Shown piece after piece: positions 9,036-17,294 of a DNA stretch of 45,898 nucleotides; positions within the stretch are counted from its first letter, which is position 1; each line of letters begins with the position of its first letter. Made by a program: the position numbers and the translations under genes. Under the pieces are notes generated by a model. The model was not told the origin of the DNA and did not search any database. It saw only the letters and a program-made list of their open reading frames with translations. The DNA comes from Yinghuangia elevatio. GTDB lineage: Bacteria > Actinomycetota > Actinomycetes > Streptomycetales > Streptomycetaceae. The stretch covers positions 1 to 45,898 of the forward strand of contig NZ_JBEZFP010000071.1 in NCBI RefSeq assembly GCF_040649515.1. The letters are read 5' to 3'.

Positions 9036-9986
9036 ATGAAGGTCGTCGTGACCGGTGGTGCCGGTTTCATCGGGTCGAATCTGGCGCGGGCGCTGCTCGC
9101 GCGGCCCGAGGTCGACGAAGTGGCGGTGGTCGACGACCTGTCCACCGGTTCGCTGGACAATCTCGCGGGCGTGGCCGTGGACTTCCACCGCGGGACGTTC
9201 CTGGACGAGGAGTTGATGGACAAGGCGTGTGCCGGGGCGGGCGCCGTGGTGCACCTGGGCGCGCTGCCGTCGGTGCCGCGGTCGATCGAGGCGCCGCTCG
9301 CGAGCCACCACGCCAACGCGACCGGCACGCTGATGGTCCTGGAGGCCGCGCGGCGGGCCGGTGGTGCGCATGTGATCGCGGCCTCGTCGTCGTCGGTGTA
9401 CGGGGGCAACCCGGTGCTGCCCAAGCGCGAGGACCTGCGCACGATGCCGCTGAGCCCGTACGCGGTCAGCAAGTTGGCGACCGAGTCGTACGTGCTCGCG
9501 TACGGGCACTGCTACGGGCTGCCGGTGCTGCCGTTCCGCTTCTTCAACGTGTTCGGCCCGTTGCAGCCGGCCGACCACGCGTACGCGGCGGTGATCCCGC
9601 GCTTCGTCGACGCCGCGCTGGCCGGACGCCCGCTGACCGTGCACGGCGACGGCGAGCAGACGCGCGACTTCACCAACATCGGCAGCGTCTGCGCGGTGCT
9701 GACCGACGCGGTGGTGCGCCGGGTGACCCACGACGGGCCGGTCAACCTGGCGTTCGGCACCCGCACATCGCTCAACGCGCTCATCACGCTGCTCGGCGAG
9801 GTGCTGGGCGAGCCGCTGGACGTGGAGCACGTCGAACCGCGGGCCGGGGACGTCCGGGACTCGCAGGCGGACAGCTCGGAGCTGCGCCGGCTGTTCCCCG
9901 ACGCGCAGCCCGTCGACCTGCACCAGGGGCTCGCGGAGACCGTGGCGTGGTTCCGGTCCCGGGTCGCGGTGCCGACCCGGGGATGA
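9036..9986 (+). CDS. NAD-dependent sugar epimerase/dehydratase (extended SDR)
   Basis: This 316-residue protein has the extended-SDR nucleotide-binding motif TGGAGFIGSNLA at residues 7-18, an SSSSVYGG segment, and the catalytic YAVSK tyrosine/lysine pair. The family interconverts or dehydrates UDP-, GDP- or dTDP-sugars; the closest in feel are UDP-glucose/UDP-GlcNAc 4-epimerases. It would supply an activated sugar to the surrounding glycosyltransferases. The ATG at 9036 is chosen because MKVVVTGG is the family's natural N-terminus and GGGGGGC lies just upstream. A TTG at 9003 in the same frame would only add 11 unrelated residues. The exact substrate cannot be read from the sequence. Confidence 0.9.
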   Translation: MKVVVTGGAGFIGSNLARALLARPEVDEVAVVDDLSTGSLDNLAGVAVDFHRGTFLDEELMDKACAGAGAVVHLGALPSVPRSIEAPLASHHANATGTLMVLEAARRAGGAHVIAASSSSVYGGNPVLPKREDLRTMPLSPYAVSKLATESYVLAYGHCYGLPVLPFRFFNVFGPLQPADHAYAAVIPRFVDAALAGRPLTVHGDGEQTRDFTNIGSVCAVLTDAVVRRVTHDGPVNLAFGTRTSLNALITLLGEVLGEPLDVEHVEPRAGDVRDSQADSSELRRLFPDAQPVDLHQGLAETVAWFRSRVAVPTRG

Positions 9987-10091
9987 CCGGTGTCCGAAGC
10001 ACGGGGACGCGGACCGGGCCGGACGGCCGCACGGCGGCCTCCTATCGGGATCGTCGGCAACGCCGGGAACATCGCGGCGGCGCGGCGGGGC

Positions 10092-10703
10092 TCAGCGGTC
10101 GCACGGCGGCAGCGGCCGGGCAGGCGATCCGACGACGACCTGGCCGGCCGGTACGTCGCGGGTGACGACCGCGCCCGCCCCCACGAAGGCGCCTTCGCCG
10201 ACCGTGAGTCCTTGCAGCACCACGGCATTGCTGCCGACGGTGGCGTCGGCGCACAGGTGCACGTTTCCGGAGATGTTGGCCCCGGGGTAGACCGTCACGC
10301 GTGCGTCGAGGACGGCGTCGTGTCCGACGGTGGCGTTGTAGTGGACCTGCGCGTGCGGTCCGACCGTAATGCTGCTCGACACGTGTGCGTTGGCCAGGAC
10401 GAGGCAGCCGTCCGCGATGCGGGTTTCGGGGGCGATGACCGCGCGCGGGTGGACGAGCGTCGCCGCGGTAAGCCCGAGTTGGTCCAGGAGTTCCGCCAGG
10501 CGCGCGCGGGCGGCCGGTGCGGCGATTCCGATCAGGTACGCGGCACCCGGTCCGGCCTCGGTGGGCCGCAGGACCGGCAGGCCGCGCACCTTGCCGCCGG
10601 CGAGCGTGTCGTCGAGGAACGCGTCGACGGCCGCTCCGGCGGCGATCGCGGCGTCGAGGGCTTCGCGGCCGACGCCGCCGGCCCCGGCGATGAAGAAGGA
10701 CAT
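10092..10703 (-). CDS. NeuD/PglD-like sugar O- or N-acetyltransferase (left-handed beta-helix)
   Basis: This 203-residue protein begins with the PglD/NeuD-type Rossmann-like motif FIAGAGGVGREALDA. A long hexapeptide-repeat region follows (for example HPRAVIAPETRIADG, NISGNVHLCADATVGSNAV), ending with VVGSPARPL. These enzymes use acetyl-CoA to acetylate nucleotide-linked amino sugars or sialic-acid-like sugars. The start at 10703 matches the family N-terminus, although an open frame continues upstream. It is convergent with the epimerase (105-bp gap) and divergent from the ligase-like gene (83-bp gap). It probably tailors an amino sugar for the locus. Confidence 0.88.
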   Translation of the reverse strand: MSFFIAGAGGVGREALDAAIAAGAAVDAFLDDTLAGGKVRGLPVLRPTEAGPGAAYLIGIAAPAARARLAELLDQLGLTAATLVHPRAVIAPETRIADGCLVLANAHVSSSITVGPHAQVHYNATVGHDAVLDARVTVYPGANISGNVHLCADATVGSNAVVLQGLTVGEGAFVGAGAVVTRDVPAGQVVVGSPARPLPPCDR

Positions 10704-10786
10704 GGCCCCATCCTGCCGTGCGGCGGGGGTTCGCAGACACGACCTCGGACCACACCGCCCGGTGCGGTGACCGGAAAGGCAGCGCG

Positions 10787-11896
10787 ATGATCCCGAAGCG
10801 CATCGGGAGCTCCCGTGCGGCGCGTGCGTGGCGGCGGCTGAAGAGGTCGCGGGCCGTGCGGCGTTCGCTGGGCGTGACCGGGCGGATCGACCGGGGGAAC
10901 CTCTCCCGGTTGGATCTCCTCGGCGTGATCCTCGTCGCGGCGGCGGCCGTGTGGGGGCTGCTGGCCGCCGCCGGGCGTCCGGCGAGTCCGGAGGGGTACC
11001 TGCTGGGGCTGCTGACGATCTCGGTGGCGTACGTCGCCGGGCGCGTGGCCGGTGCGCAGTCGGCGTTCGGCGTCTGCGCGGCGCTCGCGGGTGCGGTGGC
11101 GGTGCTGCTGCTCCTGTCGCCGGACGCGCTGGCCGGCGAGACCCTCGCGGCACCGCTCGGCTACGGCAACGCCAACGGTGCGCTGGTGGCGCAGGCCGTC
11201 GGGGCGGCGTGCCTCGCGGCGCTCGCCGCCACCGGCGACCGGCGGCGCGGTGAAATGCACCTGCTGGCCGGGCTGTTGGTGCTGGGCGCCTTCGCGACAC
11301 GGTCGCTGGCGGCGGTGTTCGGCGCGCTGGTGATCCTGCTGATCGGGTTGACCGCGCTGTCGGCCCGGCGGCGCGGTTCGTTCGTGGTCGTCGGTGCGCT
11401 GTGTGTCGCGGTCGTCGCGGCAGGCACCGTGTACCTGGGCGGCGACCGGGTGTCAGGGGCGTCCGGGGTGCGCGGCACGGCCGAGTCGGGGCTCACCGAG
11501 CGGCGGATCGATGTGTGGCACGACGCCTTGGAGTTGACCCGGGAGAACCCGTGGCGCGGCTCCGGCCCGGGGACGTTCCTCGCGCAGAGCCCGACGGCGA
11601 GGGCGGACGGCGACACCAAGTCGGCGCATTCGCAGTGGCTTCGGCAGGCCGCCGAGCAGGGTGTGCCCGGATTGCTGTGCCTGGTCGCGCTGTTGGCATG
11701 GGCGTACGTGCGGCTGTGGCGCTCCCGGCAGGATCCGGCCGTCGTGGCGATCGGGGCGGCCTCGCTGACGGCGTTCGCGCTGCACGCGTCGATCGACTAC
11801 GTCGCGGAGTTCCCGGTGGTGCTGGCCGCGGTGGGGGTGGTCCTGGGGGTCGCGACAGCGGCGCCGGACCAGCAGTTGCGGTCCTGGCACCGTTGA
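10787..11896 (+). CDS. O-antigen ligase / Wzy_C family membrane protein
   Basis: This 369-residue integral membrane protein has about ten hydrophobic segments starting near residue 45. The large loop carries the Wzy_C-type block RIDVWHDALELTRENPWRGSG and then HSQWLRQAAEQGVPGLL, whose His and Glu-x-Gly are typical of O-antigen ligases and Wzy polymerases. Members transfer or polymerise undecaprenyl-linked glycans on the outer face of the membrane. The ATG at 10787 is preferred over an earlier in-frame ATG at 10718 because GGAAAGG sits 7 bases upstream. In a monoderm it could polymerise repeat units or attach glycan to a cell-wall or lipid acceptor; sequence alone cannot distinguish these. Confidence 0.85.
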   Translation: MIPKRIGSSRAARAWRRLKRSRAVRRSLGVTGRIDRGNLSRLDLLGVILVAAAAVWGLLAAAGRPASPEGYLLGLLTISVAYVAGRVAGAQSAFGVCAALAGAVAVLLLLSPDALAGETLAAPLGYGNANGALVAQAVGAACLAALAATGDRRRGEMHLLAGLLVLGAFATRSLAAVFGALVILLIGLTALSARRRGSFVVVGALCVAVVAAGTVYLGGDRVSGASGVRGTAESGLTERRIDVWHDALELTRENPWRGSGPGTFLAQSPTARADGDTKSAHSQWLRQAAEQGVPGLLCLVALLAWAYVRLWRSRQDPAVVAIGAASLTAFALHASIDYVAEFPVVLAAVGVVLGVATAAPDQQLRSWHR

Positions 11897-11918
11897 CGCC
11901 GGGCGCGGTCGGTGGTGC

Positions 11919-12030
11919 CGTCTCCGCAGGCTTCCCCGTCGGGACCTTCCGGGTCAGCAGGCTCCCGGATCAGCAGGCTCCCGGGGCAACAGGCGCCCGG
12001 GTCAGAAGGCTTCCCCGTCAGGAAGCTTCC
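11919..12030. repeat. 16-bp imperfect tandem repeat, about seven units
   Basis: Seven contiguous 16-bp units start at 11919, 11935, 11951, 11967, 11983, 11999 and 12015, with consensus near GGGTCAGCAGGCTCCC. Units three and four differ at one base. The array fills most of the gap between the ligase-like gene (plus) and the sugar transferase gene (minus). It runs into the last codons of the latter. The unit length is not a multiple of three, so it is not simply a repeated peptide. Confidence 0.75.
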
Positions 12031-12707
12031 TCGGCGGCAACGGCGTCCACCGTCGCGGCGGGGTTGTAGGGCACCGTCCACGGCCCCCGGCTGCCGGGAC
12101 CGGCGGGCGCCGCGGCGACGGGCGGCTTGTGGGCCGCGGGGAACCCGGGGTTGACGCCGTTGGCGCCGGTGATGCCCTGCGGCCTGAGCAGGACCACGAC
12201 GGTGCGCAGCAGGATCCGGGTGTCGAGCCGGAGGCCGTGGTTGCGGACGTAGTAGAGGTCGTACTCGATGCGCGCCGGCCAGCTGAGGGCGTTGCGGCCC
12301 TGGACCTGGGCCCAGCCGGTCAGGCCCGGTCGTACGTCGAGGCGCCCCCGTTGGCGCGGCGTGTAGTGCGCGACCTGCTCGGGTAGCGTCGGTCGGGGCC
12401 CGATCACCCCCATGTCGCCGAGCAGGACGTTGATCAGCTGCGGGAGTTCGTCCATGCTCGTGGTGCGCAGGAGGTGGCCGACGCGGCTGATGCGGTCCTG
12501 GTCGGGCTCGTCGGGGTACCGCGCGTGGCGCATCGTGCGGAACTTGAGGATTCGGAACTCGCGTCCGTGCAGGCCGCTGCGGGTCTGCCGGAACAGCACC
12601 GGGCCGCCCATGGTGGTGCGGATGAGAACGGCGATCACGATGATCACCGGGCCGAGCAGCAGCAGCGTCAGCGCGGCGGTCGCGATGTCGAACAGTCTCC
12701 GCATCAT
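12018..12707 (-). CDS. Undecaprenyl-phosphate sugar-1-phosphate transferase
   Basis: This 229-residue protein is a bacterial sugar transferase (PF02397 type, short PglC-like form). It has one N-terminal hydrophobic segment (about 10-32) and FRQTRSGLHGREFRILKFRTM. The catalytic-region blocks RTTSMDELPQLINVLLGDMG and VRPGLTGWAQVQGRN follow. The family transfers a hexose- or HexNAc-1-phosphate from a nucleotide sugar to undecaprenyl phosphate at the inner membrane face, the first committed step of glycan assembly. It is the only such initiator in the window. The first of two adjacent ATGs overlaps the upstream GT4 stop as ATGA, with an AGAGGG ribosome site. The C-terminal 30 or so residues (Pro/Ala/Gly-rich) are variable, and the last codons lie in a tandem repeat. 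Confidence 0.92.
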   Translation of the reverse strand: MMRRLFDIATAALTLLLLGPVIIVIAVLIRTTMGGPVLFRQTRSGLHGREFRILKFRTMRHARYPDEPDQDRISRVGHLLRTTSMDELPQLINVLLGDMGVIGPRPTLPEQVAHYTPRQRGRLDVRPGLTGWAQVQGRNALSWPARIEYDLYYVRNHGLRLDTRILLRTVVVLLRPQGITGANGVNPGFPAAHKPPVAAAPAGPGSRGPWTVPYNPAATVDAVAAEEAS

Positions 12708-13957
12708 GCCTGGCCCTCTTTCCCGTGCCCGTGGCGTGCTGCGTCGGCGGGGCGGACACCCCAGCCGAGTTTTTTGCGGCGCGCGACGGCCCGGTAGGTG
12801 TCGACGGACACCTGGGCGACGCGGCGTTGGTCGAACTCGGCGAGTGCGCGCTCGCGGCCGGCGGCGGCGAGTCGGGCGCGCAGTTCGGGTTCGGTGAGCA
12901 TGCGGGCGATGGCGGCGGCCAGCGCGACGTCGTCGCCGGGCGGCACGAGGAGCAGGTGCTCGCCGTGTGTGCCGATCTCGCGGCAGCCGCGGATGTCGCT
13001 GAGGACCATGGGTACGCCGCTGGCCGCGGCCTCCATGGCGGAGCGCGAGAAGCCCTCGCGGTAGGAGGGCAGGACGAACACGTCGAGTGCGGCGTACACG
13101 TCGGGCATGTCGGAACGGCCGCCGAGGTGGTCGACGCCGGAGCGGCCGTCGGTGGCGAACGCGTCGGGCTTGTCGGGGTCCTCGGGGCCGATCCAGACGA
13201 AGCGGGCCTTGCCGGCGAGCGTGCGAGCGGCCGCCTCGTACTCGGCTATGCCCTTCTCCGCGACGCGTCGGCCGACTCCGCCGACGAGGAGTTCGTCGTC
13301 GCCGACGCCGAGTTCCGCGCGGACCCGGCGGCGTGCCTCCGCGTCGGGACGGAAGCGGCGCAGGTCGGTGCCGTTGCCGACGACGCGGGAACGCCATGCC
13401 GGGACCGCGCGGGCGAGAGTCCGGTGGTCGGTGGCGTTCTGGTACAGCTCGGCGTGCGACGCCAGGGCCGCGGCGGACTCCGCGCCCAGCACGAACGCGC
13501 GGCGCGGCCACGGGTCCCCGGGCCGGATCCAGAGTCCGTGACACGTGTTCACGACGACGGGCACCCCGGCCGCGCGGCCGAGGATCCGGCCCAGTACGCC
13601 GGTCTTGGGGTTGTGCGTGTGCAGGACGTCGAGGCGCAACCGGCGCAGGGTGGCGGTGAGTTCGCGGGCGGCCGCGGCGTCGCGGGCGAGGTCCCACGAC
13701 CGGGTGAGTGCGTGCAGCGGTACGTGCGTGACGCCGAGTGCCTCGATGCCGGGCACGTACTCGCCGGGGGCGCTGAGCCCGAACACCTCGAAGCCGGCGG
13801 CGACGTCCACCTCGAGTTCGGTGCGCAACAGCAGCGCCAAGCTCATGTCGACCGTCGTCAGGTGGGCGACCCGCAGGGGTCTGCCGCCGGGTCCGACGGG
13901 GACGGTGAGGCCGTCGGGCAGTGTCGTGTCCGACGGTCCGGGACGGTGCTCAGGCAC
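12704..13957 (-). CDS. Family 4 glycosyltransferase
   Basis: This 417-residue GT-B enzyme has an N-terminal domain starting LRVAHLTTVDMSL with LHTHNPKTGVLGR. Its C-terminal nucleotide-sugar domain carries VGGVGRRVAEKGI and the retaining-GT E-x7-E motif in YREGFSRSAMEAAASG. It should add a sugar to the lipid-linked glycan on the cytoplasmic face; donor and acceptor are unknown. The GTG start at 13957 overlaps the deacetylase stop by 8 bases, and the stop overlaps the sugar-transferase start, so all four minus genes here look translationally coupled. A longer frame to 14035 would lie inside the deacetylase gene and lacks support. Confidence 0.88.
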   Translation of the reverse strand: MPEHRPGPSDTTLPDGLTVPVGPGGRPLRVAHLTTVDMSLALLLRTELEVDVAAGFEVFGLSAPGEYVPGIEALGVTHVPLHALTRSWDLARDAAAARELTATLRRLRLDVLHTHNPKTGVLGRILGRAAGVPVVVNTCHGLWIRPGDPWPRRAFVLGAESAAALASHAELYQNATDHRTLARAVPAWRSRVVGNGTDLRRFRPDAEARRRVRAELGVGDDELLVGGVGRRVAEKGIAEYEAAARTLAGKARFVWIGPEDPDKPDAFATDGRSGVDHLGGRSDMPDVYAALDVFVLPSYREGFSRSAMEAAASGVPMVLSDIRGCREIGTHGEHLLLVPPGDDVALAAAIARMLTEPELRARLAAAGRERALAEFDQRRVAQVSVDTYRAVARRKKLGWGVRPADAARHGHGKEGQA

Positions 13958-14774
13958 GGGCGCCCGCTTTCTTGCCGAGGCGTACGGCCCCGGCGTACGC
14001 GCGTTCGGGGCCGAGGTTGCCGGTGAGCTTGGCACTGAAGAACTCGGTGGGGTCGGTACGCCGGACCGGGACGCGGTTGAGGCGTATCGGGTCGGTGCCG
14101 GGAAGGTTGCGGCCGAGGGTGCCGGTGGCGGCGCTGCGGAATCGGCAGCGCAGCGCGTGCTCCATGGCGGGCACCGGGACGCCCCAGGTGTACGCGAAGT
14201 GGTCGGGCCGTACGCCCAGGTTCTTCTCGATGTCGTCCGAGGCGGCGTCGAGTTCGTCCTCGGTGAGGGCTTCGGGCCGGGCGTGGCTGCGGGTGTGGTT
14301 GCCGATGGTCAGCAGGCCGCTGCCGTGCATTTCGGCGAGTTGGTCCCAGGTGAGGGCCGGTGCGCCGGAACTGGTACCGGTCGAGCCTTCCCAGTGCATG
14401 GTGCCGCCGACCATGCCGCTGGCGAGGTAGAGGGTGAAGGGCAGCCCGCGGTCGCGCAGTTGAGGCCAGGCGTTGTCGTAGACGTCCGCGAAGCCGTCGT
14501 CGAAGGTGAGGACGACGGACGGGGTGCGGTCGGCGCCGTCGAGCCGGTCGAGCGCGGTGTCCAAGGACACCACCGAGCCGGTCGGCAGCGCGTCGACCTG
14601 GTCGGCGAACCGGTCCGCGGGCAGGTCGAGTTCGTCCCGGGTGCCGCCGCCGACGCGGTGGTAGATGAGCACCGTCGCGCCGGATGCGGGCCGGCGTCCG
14701 GCGCAGCGGGCGAGTCCGCGTTTGAGCCCGGTGCGGACCTGGTCGCCGCTGAGCCTGGTCATGCGCCTGGTCAT
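13950..14774 (-). CDS. Polysaccharide deacetylase (NodB family)
   Basis: This 274-residue protein has ATVLIYHRVGG, then motif 1 VVLTFDDGFADVYDN (catalytic Asp plus metal-binding Asp) and motif 2 IGNHTRSH (two metal His). Motif 3 is changed from the usual YP(N/Y)G form to FAYTWG. There is no signal peptide, so a cytosolic or membrane-proximal role on lipid-linked glycan is likely. The family removes N- or O-acetyl groups from GlcNAc-type sugars. The ATG at 14774 overlaps the upstream acyltransferase stop (ATGA); a second in-frame ATG lies at 14762. It sits between a FemAB-like acyltransferase and a GT4 in one coupled operon. Confidence 0.88.
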   Translation of the reverse strand: MTRRMTRLSGDQVRTGLKRGLARCAGRRPASGATVLIYHRVGGGTRDELDLPADRFADQVDALPTGSVVSLDTALDRLDGADRTPSVVLTFDDGFADVYDNAWPQLRDRGLPFTLYLASGMVGGTMHWEGSTGTSSGAPALTWDQLAEMHGSGLLTIGNHTRSHARPEALTEDELDAASDDIEKNLGVRPDHFAYTWGVPVPAMEHALRCRFRSAATGTLGRNLPGTDPIRLNRVPVRRTDPTEFFSAKLTGNLGPERAYAGAVRLGKKAGARA

Positions 14775-15892
14775 GCCGTCGTGCCCCCTGGTGAAGTCGG
14801 TGCGGTGGCGCGGCCTCGCGCGCGGGCCCGCAGGCGTCCGACGGCCGCGGCGCGCGCGGTGCGGGCCAGGGCGCGGACGGGCAGGACGGCGGAGGCGAAA
14901 GGACGTTCGCGGACCGCCTCGACGTCGAGGAGCGGCGGGCGCTCGGGTGCGAGGCGGTTCTTCTGGACGGTGGTGGTGGGCAGCAGGTCGACGAGGGCGG
15001 GCGGGTCGGCGGGGTCCTCGGTCAGGATGTGCTGGTGAGCGCGCCACATCGCGAGGTTGCCTACGCCGAGCGGGGCGAGTTCCTCGTCGTACGCGGTGGA
15101 GTGCCACAGTGCGACGGAGCCGACCCGGAACCACAGGTAGGTGGCGGCCGGGCGGTCGCCGACGCGCAGCACGTACAGCCGGGCCCAGCCACGGGCGGCG
15201 GCGCGGCGCACGAAGTCGAGGCGCTCGGCGCGTATGCGGTCGGTGAGCGGACCCTTCCAACTGCGCGGGAACAGGTCCGCGTAGACCGCGAAGCCCGTGT
15301 CGATGTCGCCTGCTTCGAGGTAGGCGTCGAAGACGACGTCGCCGTGCTTGCCGATCTTGCGCTCGACTCGGCCGCAGTGCGTGTGGAAGGACTTGAAGCG
15401 GGCGCGGTGGCCGTCCCAGCCGTCCTCGACGCCGGCGAGCATGTCGTGCGACCGTTCGCGGGCGTGTACGTCGTAGCCGGTGCGGCGCAGTGCGCCGAGC
15501 AGACGGTGGGTGGCCGCGTCGCGGCTGGGCAGTCGGCGCAGCCGCAGGTCGCGTACGCCGCTCCGGGCCAACTGCTCGGCGAGCGGCGTGAGGTCGGCCT
15601 GTTCGCTGACGACGCGCGAGCGGGGCCGGTCGGGGGCGAAGGTCGTGTAGCGGCCGTCGCCGTGGTCCTGGAGGGCCAGCAAAGATTGCGGGCGTCCGGT
15701 GGCCTCGTCGACGACGGCGGCTATGCGGGCGCGTTCGGCCGTCTCGGGGTGCGTGGCGAGGACCGCTCCGGCCCACACGTGGGTGTCGAAGCAGTCGGCC
15801 AGCGTGCCTCGGGCCGCCACGAGGTCGTCCCAGCCCGCGGCGAAGGCCGCGTCGAGGTCCTGCGCGCGCAGGAGTACTCCGCGGGCGCTCAA
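14771..15892 (-). CDS. FemAB/BioF2-like acyltransferase (GNAT fold)
   Basis: This 373-residue protein resembles the Acetyltransf_6 (BioF2-like, FemAB-type) group. It has FHTHCGRVERKIGKHGDVVFD at the acceptor side and a second GNAT-type half (LYVLRVGDRPAATYLWFRVG, VALWHSTAYDEELAPLGVG). Such enzymes transfer acyl or aminoacyl groups onto amino sugars or peptides; the donor is unknown. A TTG start at 15892 is preferred because GGAGG lies seven bases upstream; a GTG at 15934 is possible. It heads the four-gene minus operon and overlaps the deacetylase by 4 bases. Unlike the partner gene at 17291 it lacks the FDFLRG-type C-terminal motif. Confidence 0.72.
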   Translation of the reverse strand: MSARGVLLRAQDLDAAFAAGWDDLVAARGTLADCFDTHVWAGAVLATHPETAERARIAAVVDEATGRPQSLLALQDHGDGRYTTFAPDRPRSRVVSEQADLTPLAEQLARSGVRDLRLRRLPSRDAATHRLLGALRRTGYDVHARERSHDMLAGVEDGWDGHRARFKSFHTHCGRVERKIGKHGDVVFDAYLEAGDIDTGFAVYADLFPRSWKGPLTDRIRAERLDFVRRAAARGWARLYVLRVGDRPAATYLWFRVGSVALWHSTAYDEELAPLGVGNLAMWRAHQHILTEDPADPPALVDLLPTTTVQKNRLAPERPPLLDVEAVRERPFASAVLPVRALARTARAAAVGRLRARARGRATAPTSPGGTTA

Positions 15893-16427
15893 CGGCCCGC
15901 CTCCGACCGTGCGCGGGCAGCGGCTTCGGTACACCGTGCCGCGCTGGTCTCCCTGACTGCCCTGCGTCCGACGGCCCCGTCGCGGCGCATGGCTGATACC
16001 GCCCCCACCATGAGACCCCAGCGTCTCTCAGCCCCGGCATGAGCAGTGCCGAGGCGTGCTCCTAGAGCCGCGCCCCGGTGCTCCCCCACCTGGACACAGC
16101 CCACCCGCGCATCAGCCTAGGGGCACGCAAGCCGCCATGCGGGTGGTTTCGCCAGGAATTCGCGAATGCTCCGCCGAGTCGGCCCGATGGGCGTGCCATG
16201 CGCCCCGTACGTCACATCCCGGCCCGACATCCGGCGCGGCCCGCGGGATGCCTCCGGTGTCGTCGTTCCCGGGTGGGAGCAATCGGCCAAGCGGCTGACG
16301 GTGTGTGAAAAGGCTTGTTACCGTGCCCTGTGGGGAGGCCGGAGGGTGCGGCCGTGGGAGTTTTCGGTGGGGAGAGACATTGCGATCAAGCCTGCGCTCC
16401 GGGCTGCGCACGGGCGGGGACACCATC
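15893..16427. other. 535-bp divergent regulatory gap between the two deacetylase operons
   Basis: No coding region is supported. On the plus strand the gap holds a good promoter (16295-16324) and a leader block conserved with another locus in the window. On the minus strand a TAGGCT hexamer at about 16113-16118 could be a -10 for the FemAB operon, without a clear -35. An imperfect hairpin lies at 16011-16030. The length suggests long untranslated leaders or operator sites. Confidence 0.5.
16295..16353 (+). promoter_or_regulatory. Promoter and conserved leader upstream of deacetylase 2
   Basis: CTGACG at 16295-16300, an 18-base spacer and TACCGT at 16319-16324 form a plausible housekeeping-type promoter. 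The TTGTTACCGTGCC core and the following G-rich leader through GGGTGCGGCC (16344-16353) are nearly repeated at 23451-23491, upstream of a GT4 gene. The leader to the ATG at 16428 would be about 95 bases. Confidence 0.6.
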
Positions 16428-17294
16428 ATGCGCCGGTCACCGGCGCAGTGGTGGTTCGGCGGTCGGGCCGTCTCGCGCCTCGCGGTGCTGGGCTATCACG
16501 GCGTCGACGACCCGGAGGGTTTCGCACGGCAGTTGGACCGGCTGACGCGTATCGCGCGTCCGGTGTCGCTCGACGAGGTGGAGCACGCGATCGAGCACCG
16601 GCGTCCGCTGCCGGGGCGGGCCGTGCTGATCACGTTCGACGACGGTGAGCGCAGCGTCCTCGAGCACGGGCTCCCCCTGCTTCGCGAACGCGGCCTCCCG
16701 GCGGTGGCGTTCGTGATCCCGTCGCTGGTCGGGACGGACACCCCCTTCTGGTGGCACGAGGTGGACCGGCTGGTCGCCGCGGGCGCCGGCGCGGAGCGGA
16801 GCACCGCGGCATGGCTGCGGCACCTCAAGACCGTGCCGCAGGCCGAACGGCTCGCGGACCTGGACCGGCTGCGCGCGGGCCGCGCGGCGGTACGCCAGAC
16901 GCAACTGACCGCCGACGAGGTGCGCGCCCTCGACGCGGGCGGGGTCCGGGTGGAGAACCACTCGCTGACGCACCCGCTGCTCGACCGCTGCGACGACGCC
17001 GACATCCGCACCGAGATCGGCGAAGCGCACGACCTGCTCACCAAGATCCTCGGCCGGGCGCCTCGGTCCTTCGCGTACCCGAACGGCAATTGGGACGCCC
17101 GCGCGGAGCGCCTGCTGCACGAACTGGGCTACACCACCGCGTTCCTGTTCGACCACCGGCTCGGGCCCCGGCTGCCCGACCAGCCGCTGCGCGTGTCGCG
17201 GCTGCGGGTCGCGTCGGGCACGCCGCCGGACCGCTTCGAGACCATCCTGTCGGGGCTGCACCCGGCCGTACACGGACTGCGGGGTCGCGGATGA
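16428..17294 (+). CDS. Polysaccharide deacetylase (NodB family), second copy
   Basis: This 288-residue protein has SRLAVLGYHGVDD, motif 1 LITFDDGERSVLEHG, motif 2 VENHSLTHPLLDRC and motif 3 FAYPNGNWDARAE, all canonical for the CE4 carbohydrate esterase fold. No signal peptide is visible. The expected reaction is metal-dependent N- or O-deacetylation of a glycan or its lipid-linked precursor. The ATG at 16428, preceded by GGGCGGGGA, gives the natural N-terminus; the frame continues upstream to 16305 without similarity. Its stop overlaps the next acyltransferase start as ATGA. It is clearly divergent in sequence from the deacetylase at 13950-14774, so the pair is not a recent duplication. Confidence 0.9.
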   Translation: MRRSPAQWWFGGRAVSRLAVLGYHGVDDPEGFARQLDRLTRIARPVSLDEVEHAIEHRRPLPGRAVLITFDDGERSVLEHGLPLLRERGLPAVAFVIPSLVGTDTPFWWHEVDRLVAAGAGAERSTAAWLRHLKTVPQAERLADLDRLRAGRAAVRQTQLTADEVRALDAGGVRVENHSLTHPLLDRCDDADIRTEIGEAHDLLTKILGRAPRSFAYPNGNWDARAERLLHELGYTTAFLFDHRLGPRLPDQPLRVSRLRVASGTPPDRFETILSGLHPAVHGLRGRG

